Shown: positions 1-8,479, numbered from the stretch's first letter. The stretch is DNA of 37,769 nucleotides from Myxococcaceae bacterium (GCA_016926755.1 JAFGNZ010000369.1:1-37769); one strand, 5' to 3'. Notes: generated by a model from the sequence alone, not told the origin. Program-made: numbers and translations.

Positions 1-409
1 CAGCCTCGCGCCCGACGCTGACGCCTGGGCGCTCGCCACGTCCCCGCTCCCTCCCCACGTAGCGCCGCGCCGCTGCCACTGTCCTGCCTGCTGGGGCGCT
101 CGCCACGCGCCCAAGTCGTTGCGCTCCAGCGCCCCGAGCAGGGAGCCAGCGACGGTGACCGCCACGGGTCCGCCCGCACCGGCCGTCCCGCTCGCCCAGG
201 GCCCTCGGGCTTGCCGAGCGGAACCAGGGAGGTGTCCCCTGGGGGGGCGGGTTTGCACAGACTGGTCCAGTTGTCAGACCAGTTGCCGGCACGCTTCGGC
301 GGTGCACCCGCCTCCGGGCTCTGCCTCATGCAGGTGCGCACCTACAGCGCACAGACAAGGTGAGTCCGTGTCAGGTGACGGCGAGCAGGATTTGGGACTT
401 GCGGTAACC
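1..409. other. Gene-poor stretch upstream of transposase remnant
   Basis: No reading frame here has a recognisable product. Open frames exist on both strands, as expected at this GC content, but none shows conserved motifs. The only local structure seen is the inverted repeat at 261-283. The stretch borders an ISL3 transposase tail, so part of it may be the outer end of that element or flanking debris. I could not identify an IS terminal repeat. Confidence 0.5.
261..283. repeat. Perfect 7-bp inverted repeat, possible operator
   Basis: ACTGGTC at 261-267 and GACCAGT at 277-283 are exact reverse complements with a 9-nt spacer. Such dyads are common as operators for dimeric repressors, but no regulator or promoter is identifiable beside it, so it could be chance or part of an IS end. 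Confidence 0.3.
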
Positions 410-872
410 TCAGGCGAGCACAGGCAATGGCGGTGTGAGTTCGATACCACCGCAGCAGAGGTGAATCATCGCCGCGAGGGCCTCTGAGCTGTGAAAACCA
501 AAGGCGCGACGGGTGAGGAGGCGAATCTTGTTGTTGAGGCCTTCAACCAGACCGTTGCTCAAGCCGGTATCGACATAGGCAAGGATGCCCTCCTTGAAGG
601 TGCGCACCGTGTTGCTGAGCTTGACGAAAGGTTTGAGTTTGGAGTGAGAGGCCCATTGGGCCCAGTCCTGCAGGTGCTTCTCTGCCCGCCAGCGCTGACG
701 GTAGTCCATCCCCAGAGCCAGACTCTCCTTGAGCAGATAGGCGCGGTACAAGCGCTTGTTGGTACGCGCCACCTCGGACAGCTTCTCGCCCTGGCGTTGC
801 GTGAGGTTCCACGGGTTCTTCAACAACGCCCAGCGGCTCTTCTTGAGCGCCCGGCCCTCGGCCGTGCCGCTC
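410..872 (-). pseudogene. ISL3-family transposase, C-terminal fragment
   Basis: On the minus strand the last ~150 codons read as the C-terminal half of an ISL3-type DDE transposase. Visible family hallmarks are SRWALLKNPWNLT, YLLKESL, and near the end GLSNGLVEGLNNKIRLLTRRA, which holds the last catalytic Glu (the E of the NGLVEGLN stretch). The frame ends at a TGA at 412-410. The N-terminal zinc finger, helix-turn-helix and the first two catalytic Asp residues are absent, because homology stops near 850-872 where IS91-like sequence begins. The copy cannot be active. No terminal inverted repeats were recognised. Confidence 0.85.
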
Positions 873-975
873 AACAGGCCCATAGCGCACGCCGCCCTCC
901 CGCGGCACGAAGACGCCGTCCGGCACCAGCGAGTGGAAGTGCGGCGTGAGCGGCTTCGGCAGGGCCCGAGGCTCC
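873..975 (-). pseudogene. IS91-type transposase fragment
   Basis: About 30 codons on the minus strand read LPKPLTPHFHSLVPDGVFV followed by PREGGVRYGPV. The HFHxLVPDGVF motif is typical of the catalytic region of the IS91-like (Y2-type) transposases common in myxobacteria. The frame breaks on both sides: into the ISL3 fragment near 873 and into the histidine kinase remnant near 960-975. This is a short scar, not a functional element. The junction coordinates are estimates good to about 10 bp. Confidence 0.65.
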
Positions 976-2064
976 CGGCCTCACGCAGACCGAGAAGGCC
1001 TACGAGGTGCTGCGGGCCGTCACCGAGGGCTCGACGGACTACGTGTCCGCCAAGGACCTGCAGGGCCGCTACCTGCTCATCAACGAGGCGGGGGCTCGCA
1101 TCCTGGGGCGCCCCGTGGGGGGGGCTGGGCAAGGATGACTCGGAGCTGCTTGCTCCGGAGCAGACCGCGGCGGTGATTTCCAAGGACCGGCAGGTGCTGG
1201 CCACGGGGCAGACGCTCACGTTCGAGGACGTGGAGCACACCCCGAGCGGCGCGCGCGTCTGGCTGTGCACCAAGGGCGTGCTGAAGGACACGGCGGGGCA
1301 GGCATTCGGAATCTTCACCCTTCGCCGCGACATCACCCGGCACCAGCGGGTGGAGGAGGAGCAGGCGCTGCACGTGGAGCGGCTGCGCCTGTGCATGGAG
1401 GCGGCCCAGGTCGGCACGTGGGACTGGGATCTCGAAGCCGGGAGGATCCGCTGGTCCGAGAACATCGACTCCATCCTCGGAGGCGTACCGGGCGGGCCGG
1501 GAGACACGTACGAGGCCTTCCTGCAGCGGGTGCTGGCGGAGGATCGGACGCGGTTCGCGCAGCAGGTGGCGGCGGCGCTGAAGGCTCCGGCGGACTTCGA
1601 GGCCGAGTTCCAGGTCTACGTGCCCACGGGGGCGCCGCGGTGGATGCACTCGAAGGTGCGGGTGCTGACGCAGGGCGGGAAGGCCACGCGGATGCTGGGC
1701 ACGCTGAAGGACGTGACGCGCGAGCTGCAGATGGAGGAGGAGTCCCGCCGGGCGGTGGACTTCCAGGAGCAGCTGGTGGGCATCGTCAGCCACGACATCC
1801 GCGGCCCGCTGGGGGCGATCATCTCGTGGGCGCGCATCATGGCTGCCGGGGGCCCGGCGCCGGGCTGGGATCCGGATCGGCTGGGGCAGGTGCTGTCGAA
1901 CCTGCTGGAGAACGCGCTGAAGTACAGCCCGCCGGACACGCAGGTGCGGCTGGCGGCGCGAGGCGAGAAGGAGCATGTGGTGCTGGCGGTGCACAACCAG
2001 GGCAAGCCGATTCCGCCCGAGCTCATGCCGCATATCTTCGAGCCCTTCCGGCGCGGGCCCCAGT
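976..2064 (+). pseudogene. Broken PAS-domain sensor histidine kinase
   Basis: Two PAS-like domains (the first contains TEKAYEVLRAVTEGSTDYV and KDLQGRYLLINEAGARILG; the second contains GTWDWDLEAGRIRWSE) lead into an H box, VGIVSHDIRGPLGAI, and an N box, LSNLLENALKYSPPD. At least three lesions are visible. The N-terminus starts directly at IS91-like sequence. A run of eight G at 1117-1124 shifts the first PAS domain out of frame; removing one G restores PVGGLGKDDSELL. Near 1845-1865 the text jumps from just after the H box to WDPDRLGQVLSNL, so most of the dimerisation helix pair is missing. Homology then stops after HIFEPFRRG, before the G boxes. It cannot make a working kinase. Confidence 0.85.
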
Positions 2065-2157
2065 CCTCTTTGCGCACGGCGTGGGGCCCGGCTCCTCGGT
2101 CCTGCCCGCTGCCCCAATCCCCGCGCTCGCCTTCTCCGCACCTGCTTGGGGGAGCGG

Positions 2158-2186
2158 TTGACGTGAGCGCCAGGGCCCCCTTTGAT
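2158..2186 (+). promoter_or_regulatory. Candidate sigma-70-type promoter for the lipoprotein/DUF3396 pair
   Basis: TTGACG (2158-2163), a 17-nt spacer, then TTTGAT (2181-2186) match the -35/-10 consensus at 5/6 and 4/6. The GTG start of the following gene lies 8 nt after the -10, where a transcript would begin, and no ribosome-binding site precedes it. If correct, the mRNA is leaderless. Confidence 0.4.
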
Positions 2187-2194
2187 TCCCGCCC

Positions 2195-2758
2195 GTGCTC
2201 CACCCCCACCGAAGCATTTTCTGGCACCCCGCAGGCCTGGTGCTGACCTGTGCTCTGCTGGCGGCCTGTGCCAGCCGCCCCCAACGCTCTGGCCGCAGGG
2301 ACTTGCGCCTCGACTCGGAGACGGCCGCCAAGGTCACCCATGCCTCCGTCCTCATCGAGGGGAGCAGTTCCGCAACTGCCACCACCACTGCGACCGTAGC
2401 CTCCATCCTCGGCCAGTCTGTCCCCGCACTGCTCGCCTTGCTCGAGAACGACAACGCGGCAGGCGAGCTCGAGACGGTCAGCAAGGAAGAGGAGGTGCGC
2501 CTCATCGCTCAACGTTGCACCCGTGAGCTGTGGCGCACCATCGAGCCCGACATCGTCCTTCATGCCAACCGCAGCAGCTTGCTGCGGTCCGTACTCACCC
2601 TGGACTTCAAGTTTCCCTGCCCTGACACCAACCAGCCACAGTGGACGCGTTATGGCGAGGACAGCGCCTATGCGAGCCGCACCCAGGGTGAAATCTACAA
2701 GGAGGCACTGGGAGGAGAGGCGAGGATCATCTCGCCGCGCAGGGGAATCAGCCAATGA
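2195..2758 (+). CDS. Small lipoprotein upstream of DUF3396 gene, candidate Sit-type toxin
   Basis: A 187-residue protein with a type II signal peptide: a short basic N-region, a hydrophobic core and lipobox LLAAC (Cys at about residue 25). It should be lipid-anchored. Residues 50-85 are rich in Ser/Thr/Ala; the C-terminal ~100 residues match no domain I recognise. The GTG start at 2195 is the only one that includes the signal peptide and has no Shine-Dalgarno (see the promoter entry). Its TGA overlaps the ATG of the DUF3396 gene (ATGA), so the two are translationally coupled. In myxobacteria, small lipoproteins ahead of immunity genes include the SitA toxins passed between cells by TraA/TraB-dependent outer membrane exchange. 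That role here is inference, and a truncated C-terminus cannot be excluded. Confidence 0.7.
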   Translation: MLHPHRSIFWHPAGLVLTCALLAACASRPQRSGRRDLRLDSETAAKVTHASVLIEGSSSATATTTATVASILGQSVPALLALLENDNAAGELETVSKEEEVRLIAQRCTRELWRTIEPDIVLHANRSSLLRSVLTLDFKFPCPDTNQPQWTRYGEDSAYASRTQGEIYKEALGGEARIISPRRGISQ

Positions 2759-3675
2759 GGAGGAACATTCCCGTCATCCGCTTGCGGACAGACCTCGGCG
2801 ACGTGGTGGCCCGTGATGGCATTGTCCTCTGCTTCTTCATGCGCCGCTCTCACAAGGAGGTAGCCCCTGCCATCTGGAGGGCCCTGCAGACCTACCGCAG
2901 TGCCATCCCCCCACAGGCACTGAGCTGGTACGTCTCGGACGACGGAGACTTCCCCCCGCTCGACGACAAGAGCTGGGAGCACATCCGCTGGCAAATGCTC
3001 GAGCGCCCCTGGGGAATAGGGTGCCTCGTAGAGCTGGCGGAGAGTCCCAGCGAAGCCGCGGGCTACCACTTCACGTACGATGGCCGGCAGCTCGATGCCG
3101 ATCTCTACCGGCACGACGAGGACGCCACCAGCGCAGTAGCCTTCACCTTCCCCACCGAGTACCTCCTGGAGCACGGCCCTGCACACTTTCGCGCGCTGGC
3201 TCTCGAACTCGCTCGCGACCTGCCCTTCACCTTCGGCTACGCCAGCCTCGCCTTCGTCTCACCGGGCGGGCTCTGGTACTCGGCTCGCAGAGAACTCCTC
3301 CCTCTGCTCTCTCGTTACCTGGGCATGGACCTCTACCGGCTCGGTGAGACGAGCCGGATCATCGGCACCCGGGCTCGGGGGGCCTACTGGCTCACGTTCC
3401 TGGGCCAGCCCCTGCTCGGTCAGCTCGGTGGCATTGAGAGCCTGCGCAAGAAGCTCCCCTTCCTGGATGTCTCCTTCCAGCCCCTCGAAGGCGACCGCCT
3501 GCTGATCGCCCTCACCGAGTGGCCAGAGGCCATCGACACCGAGAAGAAGTTCTACCCGGCCCAATACCGCGAGCTGGCGCTGCTGCTCGAACCCTTCTTC
3601 TGCGAGGAGCGCACCGGCTGGTTCTCTCTCGACAAGGAGCCGTTGCGCCGCTGGATGCGCAGGCTCTGCCAGTGA
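2755..3675 (+). CDS. DUF3396 (TsiV-like) immunity-family protein
   Basis: A 306-residue soluble protein without signal peptide or membrane segment. Motifs that I associate with the myxobacterial DUF3396 family are RDGIVLCFFMRRSHKEVAPA, TFPTEYLLEHGPAHFRAL, FGYASLAFVSPGGLWY and TRARGAYWLTFLGQPLLGQL. The length is near full for the family. Members are annotated as type VI-type immunity proteins and usually sit directly after a toxin gene. The ATG overlaps the stop of the lipoprotein gene by 4 nt, which fits a toxin/immunity pair. Assignment to the family is firm; the partner and the target activity are inferred from position only. Confidence 0.85.
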   Translation: MRRNIPVIRLRTDLGDVVARDGIVLCFFMRRSHKEVAPAIWRALQTYRSAIPPQALSWYVSDDGDFPPLDDKSWEHIRWQMLERPWGIGCLVELAESPSEAAGYHFTYDGRQLDADLYRHDEDATSAVAFTFPTEYLLEHGPAHFRALALELARDLPFTFGYASLAFVSPGGLWYSARRELLPLLSRYLGMDLYRLGETSRIIGTRARGAYWLTFLGQPLLGQLGGIESLRKKLPFLDVSFQPLEGDRLLIALTEWPEAIDTEKKFYPAQYRELALLLEPFFCEERTGWFSLDKEPLRRWMRRLCQ

Positions 3676-3808
3676 GGTACGGGTGCATCATCAACGCCCT
3701 GGTGGCGGCGGAGACGCTGACCGGCGTCAACGGTGACCGGGGAGCAGTACGAGCCTGTCGGCTACAAACCCAAGCGGGCTGCTGCATAGGGTACACGCCG
3801 GCCCTAGT

Positions 3809-4264
3809 CTAGCGAGCAGCCACCGGGGGCCCGTCCACGCCCGGCCCGGCCGCGCTGCCGCGCCGCAGCTTCACCACCTCCGCCGTCACCGTCACGCTGC
3901 TGGGCAGCGGGAAGATGAAGAAGATGGCGCCCAGCACCTGCTGGCCGGGCAGGTACTGCGTCTGCCTGAAGCGGACGTTGATGGCCCCATCCCCGCCCAT
4001 CTCGCGGATCTGCGGGATGAGGGTGTCCTTGAGGCCGGCCTCGATGTCGGTGCCCACCACGTCCACGAAGCCGAAGAGCAGCACGCCGGAGCGCGTCACC
4101 TGCACCATGCCCAGCGACTCGTAGGGCTCGGGGATGTCCCCGGCGGTGACGAAGATGTCCTGGCCGCTGCGATCCGAGGGGACGGAGGCGGTGTTGATGA
4201 CGGTGCAGCCGGTGAGGGCCGCGAGCGAGAGAGCGAGGAGCAGACGCATGGGAGAAGGCCTCAC
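3809..4264 (-). CDS. Lipoprotein, third of three tandem paralogues
   Basis: About 150 residues with a lipoprotein signal ending LAALTGC. The body reads SGQDIFVTAGDIPEPYESLG, then VQVTRSGVLLFGFVD, REMGGDGAINVRF, and a hydrophobic LGAIFFIFPLPSSVTVTAEVV tail. The GTG start at 4264 overlaps the previous gene's stop (GTGA), suggesting coupling; an in-frame ATG at 4249 also gives a good signal peptide, and neither start has a clear Shine-Dalgarno. It is clearly related to the two upstream genes. The YbjQ/RcsF/DUF4156-like pattern (GG/GA-D-[GA]-[VA]-I) suggests a small alpha/beta envelope domain, but I do not recognise a named family. Function unknown. Confidence 0.8.
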   Translation of the reverse strand: MRPSPMRLLLALSLAALTGCTVINTASVPSDRSGQDIFVTAGDIPEPYESLGMVQVTRSGVLLFGFVDVVGTDIEAGLKDTLIPQIREMGGDGAINVRFRQTQYLPGQQVLGAIFFIFPLPSSVTVTAEVVKLRRGSAAGPGVDGPPVAAR

Positions 4265-4701
4265 GGAGCGGAGAGGAACTGGATGACTTCACCGGTGACG
4301 ACCACGGAGCGCTTGCGCGTCTTCACCTCGCCCTTGCCGCTGGCGACGCTGGACACGGTCTCCGAGAGATCCGAGATGCGCTCCGCGTCCGTGGGCGGGT
4401 TCTCGTCGGTGAACTCGATGTGGATGACGCCGTCGCCGCCCATCCTCGCGGCCACCTGGGAGAGCGTGCCGCGGATGGCGCCGTCCAAGCCCGCCTCGCC
4501 GAGATCCGACACGCCGGCCACGGTGACGCCATAGCCCGTCACCTGGGCGAAGCCGAGCGTGCGGTACGGGCGCGGCGCGCCGCCGGTGCTCAGGTAGAGG
4601 CCGCGTCCGTCCGTGAACGGGCGGTCCGAGAGGGGCGAGCCACGCACCGTGGCGCCACAGCCAGTGGCCAACACCAGGGGAATGAAAAGAAGGAGTCTCA
4701 C
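4261..4701 (-). CDS. Lipoprotein, second of three tandem paralogues
   Basis: A 146-residue protein. The GTG start at 4701 is chosen because GGAGAG lies 7 nt upstream and the next residues give the signal peptide MRLLLFIPLVLATGC. The body follows the paralogue plan: GRGLYLSTGGAPRPYRTLG, VTGYGVTVAGVSDLGEAGLD, ARMGGDGVIHIEF. The C-terminus differs from its neighbours, with a Ser- and Lys-rich linker before RSVVVTGEVIQFL. It starts 26 nt after the first paralogue and overlaps the third, so the three form one operon. No function is known. Confidence 0.8.
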   Translation of the reverse strand: MRLLLFIPLVLATGCGATVRGSPLSDRPFTDGRGLYLSTGGAPRPYRTLGFAQVTGYGVTVAGVSDLGEAGLDGAIRGTLSQVAARMGGDGVIHIEFTDENPPTDAERISDLSETVSSVASGKGEVKTRKRSVVVTGEVIQFLSAP

Positions 4702-4727
4702 CAGGGCTCTCCAGGAGGGAAGCAGGG

Positions 4728-5174
4728 CTAGAGGGAGGGGCCTGCGGGGGGGGCCGCCATGCCCGGGGGCGCGGCGCCGGCCTCGAGCTTCACCACCTCG
4801 CCCGTGATGGTGACTTCGCTCGGCAGGGGGATGAAGAACAGGAGCGCGAAGAGCAGGCGGGTGGGCAGCGTGTACTGCGTCTGCTGGAAGCGCGCGTTGA
4901 TCACCCCATCTCCGCCCATCATGCGGACCTGGGGCAGCAGCTGGTCCTCCAGATCCGCCTGGAGGTCCGTGCCCGCGGGATCCGCGAAGCCGAAGAGGAG
5001 CACCCCTCGCCGCGTCGCCTGCACCACCCCCAGGCTCTTGTACGGACCCTGGAGGTCCGCGGTGGACACGAAGACATCCCGCCCCCCGCCTGAAGGCGCC
5101 ACCGCGACATCCACTGCCGTGCACCCACCCAGCAGTACGACGACTCCCAGGAGCAGACCCAGCCGAGCACTCAT
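4728..5174 (-). CDS. Lipoprotein, first of three tandem paralogues
   Basis: A 148-residue protein. The ATG at 5174 is preferred because GGAGG sits 9 nt upstream; an upstream GTG at 5183 directly abuts that GGAGG and would leave no spacing. The signal peptide ends VVVLLGGC. The mature part reads GRDVFVSTADLQGPYKSLG, TRRGVLLFGFADPAGTDLQA, MMGGDGVINARFQQTQY, then the hydrophobic FALLFFIPLPSEVTITGEVV. It is closest to the third paralogue (shared FQQTQY/FRQTQY and FFIFPLPS/FFIPLPS), so the middle gene is the divergent one. First gene of the operon, divergent from the kinase gene at 5333. Envelope role inferred only. Confidence 0.82.
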   Translation of the reverse strand: MSARLGLLLGVVVLLGGCTAVDVAVAPSGGGRDVFVSTADLQGPYKSLGVVQATRRGVLLFGFADPAGTDLQADLEDQLLPQVRMMGGDGVINARFQQTQYTLPTRLLFALLFFIPLPSEVTITGEVVKLEAGAAPPGMAAPPAGPSL

Positions 5175-5332
5175 GCACTTCACCCTCCGTCACAGCGCGG
5201 GGGCGTAGCGTGAGATGGGAAACAGGAGGGGGCAAATTTCCTGCCCTCCCGGCCCCCCTCCCAACGACCGGGCGGCGAAACCCCGGAGGGAAGCGGGACA
5301 GGGGCCCGTCGGATACGTAGACTGGGCCCCCC

Positions 5333-7438
5333 GTGGGTGCTCCCGAACAGAACCCTTCGTGGCTGGGTCGCTACCGCCTCAGCGCGCGCATCGCGACGGG
5401 CGGCATGGCCGAGGTGTACCTGGGGCGCCGCATCGACGAGGACGGCCAGCGCGGCCCGGCGGTGGCGGTGAAGCGGCTGCTGCCGCACCTCGTCTCGGAT
5501 CGGCGCATCGTCCAGATGTTCCTCAACGAGGCGCGCATCACCGCCCAGGTGCACCACCCCAATGTCATCACCATCCTCGAGCTGGGGGTGGAGGACACCG
5601 AGCCCTTCATCGCCATGGAGCTGCTGGAGGGGCGCTCCTTCGCGGAGCTGCGCCAGGAGGCCGCCGAGCGCGGCCAGCGCGTGCCCCTGGGCGCCACCCT
5701 GCGCGTGCTGGTGGACGCCTGCCGCGGCCTGGACGCCGCCCACCGCGCCGTGGACGAGGCGGGCCGCCCCCTGCGCATCGTCCACCGCGACTTCACCCCG
5801 GACAACATCCACGTCGGCGTCAACGGGAGCATCAAGGTCATCGACTTCGGCATCGCCAAGGCGGAGACGCTGGGCTCCGGCACCGAGCCCGGGACGCTCA
5901 AGGGCAAGTTCTTCTACATGTCGCCGGAGATGATCGTCGGCAACACGGTGGACCACCGGGCCGACATCTTCGCCGCCGGGGTGATGCTCTACGAGCAGCT
6001 CTGCGGCCGGCGGCCCTTCACCGGCCTCAACCCCGAGGAGGTGCTGTCGCGCATCGCGGAGGGGCGCCCCAGGCCTCCCACCGCGTTCGATCCCTCCGTG
6101 CCCCACGCCCTGGAGCACATCTGCCTCACCGCGCTCCACCGGGATCCGGGGGCGCGCTTCGAGTCGCTCCAGGTGTTCATCGACGCCATCGAGAGCGTGG
6201 GCGGCCCCGCCGAGGTCGCCTCCCCCGAGCAGGTGGCCGCCTATGTCGAGGCGCTCTTTCCGCTGGATCGCGACCCGAAGCGCCAGGCGCTGCAGCGCGC
6301 CCGCTCCCTGGATCCGTCGGACTCCGGCTCTCAGCCCTCCCGGCCGCTGCTGGAGCTGGCCCAGCCTCCCACGCCGGAGAAGGGGGGGACGCCCCCGCAG
6401 ATGAGGCCGGTGGGCCTCTCCTCCTCTCCGCCCGCGCCCGCCGAGCTCCCGCCAGAGCCGGCCACGGTGCCCGACAGGCCGGCGGCGCTCCCTTCACGCA
6501 ACCGAGCTCGCGTCGCGGGGATCGCCTTGAGCGCCGTGCTGATCCTCGCCGCGGGCGGAGGGGTGACCTGGCTGCTGCTGCGCCCGAGCGCGCCCCCCTC
6601 CGAGCGCCTCACCGCCGCCGCGGCCACCACCGTCCCGCGGGAGCGGAGGTCCGCCCTGGTGGGGCTCGTGGAGGATGAGCGCGCCACCGCCCAGGAGCTG
6701 GCTCGGGCTGGCGCGCTGCTGATGGAGGTGGCGGAGCACCAGGCCACGCTGGATCTCGCGGAGGCCTTCACCCAGCGCTTCCCCAAGAGCCTGGAGGCGC
6801 ACCTGCTGGCCGCGCGGGCCGCCACCGAGCTGCGGCTGGGCAAGCGCGCCGAGCGCGCCATCGAAGAGGCCTCCACGTTGGCGCCAGAGGATGTGCGCCC
6901 CCAGCTCGCCCTGGCCGATCTGCGCGAGCGCCAGGCGGACGCGTCCGGCGCGCTCGCGGCGCTCTCCAAGGCCTACGAGCGGCGCCCCCGGGATGCCCGG
7001 ATCGCTCCCCGCTACGGCCGGCTCCTCTCCCACAGCGGCAAGCTGGACGAGGCCGCCGAGGTGCTCGGCGCCTGGACGCGGGACCACCATGACGCGGAGG
7101 CCCTGGCCGAGCTGGCCTTCGTGCGCTACCGCCAGGAGCGCGTGGAAGACGCGGCCGCCCTCCTCAAGCGCGCGCTGCGCAAGGCCCCCAAGCTCGCGGT
7201 GGCCCACTACTACCTGGGCGCCGTCCTCTTCCGGCAGGGAGACTCCGCGGGCGCCGAGCGCGCCTACCGCGAGGCGGATCAGCTCGCCCCGGATGACCCG
7301 CGTGCGCTCGCCGCCCGCTGCCAGCTGCACGCCCGCCAGGGAAACCCGTCCGCCGTGGCCGCCGTGCAGCGCGAGCTGGCCTCCCGCTTCCCGGACCGGG
7401 CGCAAGCTCTGGCGGCGGAGTGCACGGTGAGCGATTAA
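5333..7438 (+). CDS. Ser/Thr protein kinase with TPR-rich C-terminus
   Basis: A 701-residue Hanks-type kinase. Residues 14-290 form the kinase domain: glycine loop IATGGMAEVYLG, VAVK with Lys47, HRDFTPDN (Asp153), DFG at 171-173 and MSPE near 196. The catalytic loop has Phe-Thr in place of the usual Leu-Lys after HRD, a variation seen in other myxobacterial kinases. A Pro/Ser-rich linker (330-390) precedes one membrane segment near 393-417. The rest (~430-700) is helical tetratricopeptide-type repeats, for example AVAHYYLGAVLFRQGDSAGA. This gives a cytoplasmic kinase and an outward-facing TPR module. The start is a GTG at 5333; no strong Shine-Dalgarno is visible. The substrate is unknown. 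Confidence 0.92.
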   Translation: MGAPEQNPSWLGRYRLSARIATGGMAEVYLGRRIDEDGQRGPAVAVKRLLPHLVSDRRIVQMFLNEARITAQVHHPNVITILELGVEDTEPFIAMELLEGRSFAELRQEAAERGQRVPLGATLRVLVDACRGLDAAHRAVDEAGRPLRIVHRDFTPDNIHVGVNGSIKVIDFGIAKAETLGSGTEPGTLKGKFFYMSPEMIVGNTVDHRADIFAAGVMLYEQLCGRRPFTGLNPEEVLSRIAEGRPRPPTAFDPSVPHALEHICLTALHRDPGARFESLQVFIDAIESVGGPAEVASPEQVAAYVEALFPLDRDPKRQALQRARSLDPSDSGSQPSRPLLELAQPPTPEKGGTPPQMRPVGLSSSPPAPAELPPEPATVPDRPAALPSRNRARVAGIALSAVLILAAGGGVTWLLLRPSAPPSERLTAAAATTVPRERRSALVGLVEDERATAQELARAGALLMEVAEHQATLDLAEAFTQRFPKSLEAHLLAARAATELRLGKRAERAIEEASTLAPEDVRPQLALADLRERQADASGALAALSKAYERRPRDARIAPRYGRLLSHSGKLDEAAEVLGAWTRDHHDAEALAELAFVRYRQERVEDAAALLKRALRKAPKLAVAHYYLGAVLFRQGDSAGAERAYREADQLAPDDPRALAARCQLHARQGNPSAVAAVQRELASRFPDRAQALAAECTVSD

Positions 7439-7450
7439 ATCCTCCGCCCC

Positions 7451-8470
7451 ATGCCACGCTCCCCCCACCTGCTCTGCCTCGGCGCCGCCCTGCTGCTCGC
7501 TGGCGCCACGGGTTGTGACTCCGGCGCCTCCCCCACCCTCCCTGACGCGGGCACACCTCCGCCCGACAGGAGCTACCCGCCCATCGTGGACCGCACCTCC
7601 TGCTCGGGCCTCACCGTGGGGCCTGGCGACCACGCCCTGACGCTCGAACACCAGGGGTACACCCGCACCTACAAGCTCCACGTCCCGCCGGGTTACGACG
7701 CGACGAGGCCCACGCCCACCGTGGTGGCCTTCCATGGCTTCGGCTCGAACGCCGCCGAGCAGGAGGGCCTGAGCCAGATGTCCCGAGTGGCCGATGAGGA
7801 GGGCTTCCTCGCCGTCTACCCTGACGGGTTGAACTACCCGGAGACCACCGGCAAGCCGAACCCGGAGCTGGAGGACACGCGGAGCTGGAACGCGGGCGGG
7901 TGCTGCGGCCCGGCGCAGCTCTCCAACGTGGACGACGTGGACTTCGTGGAGGTGCTCTTCGCGGAGCTGGACAAGCGTGTGTGCGTGGACACCCGGCGCA
8001 CCTACGCCACGGGCCTGTCCAATGGCGCCTTCTTCTCGTACCGGCTGGCCTGCGAGCGCGCCGAGCGCTTCGCCGCCATCGGCCCCGTCGCGGGCATGGA
8101 GAACGTCCCCACGTGCGCGCCGAGCCGCCCGGTGCCCGTGATGCACTTCCACGGCACGGCCGACTCCACCATCTCCTACGAGGGGGGCACCGTCCCCCTG
8201 GGCCGCCCCTACCCGTCCGCGCCGGAGACGGTGGAGCGCTGGGCCGAGCGCAACGGCTGCACCGGCTCGCTCCAGGAGACGTACCGCCGCGGGGACAGCA
8301 CCTGCTTGACGCACACCGGCTGCGGCGCCCCCGCCACCCTCTGCACCATCCAGGGCGGCGGCCACACCTGGCCGGGCGGCCTCATGCCTTCGGAGTACGG
8401 CTACACCACGCAGGACCTCGACGCCACGCGTGAGATGTGGCGCTTCTTCGAAGCCCACCCCCGTCCCTGA
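7451..8470 (+). CDS. PHB-depolymerase/feruloyl-esterase-like lipoprotein
   Basis: A 339-residue alpha/beta hydrolase of the LpqC / esterase-D-like (CE1) type. The signal peptide ends LAGATGC (Cys22), so it is probably lipid-anchored outside the inner membrane. The oxyanion region is VVAFHGFG (residues 91-98), the nucleophile elbow is GLSNG with Ser190, a likely acid lies in HFHGTAD (Asp237), and the catalytic His is in GGGHTWPGG (His305). Paired cysteines suit an exported protein. The family cleaves esters of polyhydroxyalkanoates or plant phenolics; the substrate here is not predictable. It begins 12 nt after the kinase stop and ends 9 nt before the deacetylase gene, so the three are likely co-transcribed. 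Confidence 0.88.
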   Translation: MPRSPHLLCLGAALLLAGATGCDSGASPTLPDAGTPPPDRSYPPIVDRTSCSGLTVGPGDHALTLEHQGYTRTYKLHVPPGYDATRPTPTVVAFHGFGSNAAEQEGLSQMSRVADEEGFLAVYPDGLNYPETTGKPNPELEDTRSWNAGGCCGPAQLSNVDDVDFVEVLFAELDKRVCVDTRRTYATGLSNGAFFSYRLACERAERFAAIGPVAGMENVPTCAPSRPVPVMHFHGTADSTISYEGGTVPLGRPYPSAPETVERWAERNGCTGSLQETYRRGDSTCLTHTGCGAPATLCTIQGGGHTWPGGLMPSEYGYTTQDLDATREMWRFFEAHPRP

Positions 8471-8479
8471 GAGAGCCCC

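Noticed and set aside
119-487. Open frame on the plus strand at the left end
   Set aside because: No family motif, and it runs antisense over the ISL3 transposase tail; composition fits a chance GC-rich frame.
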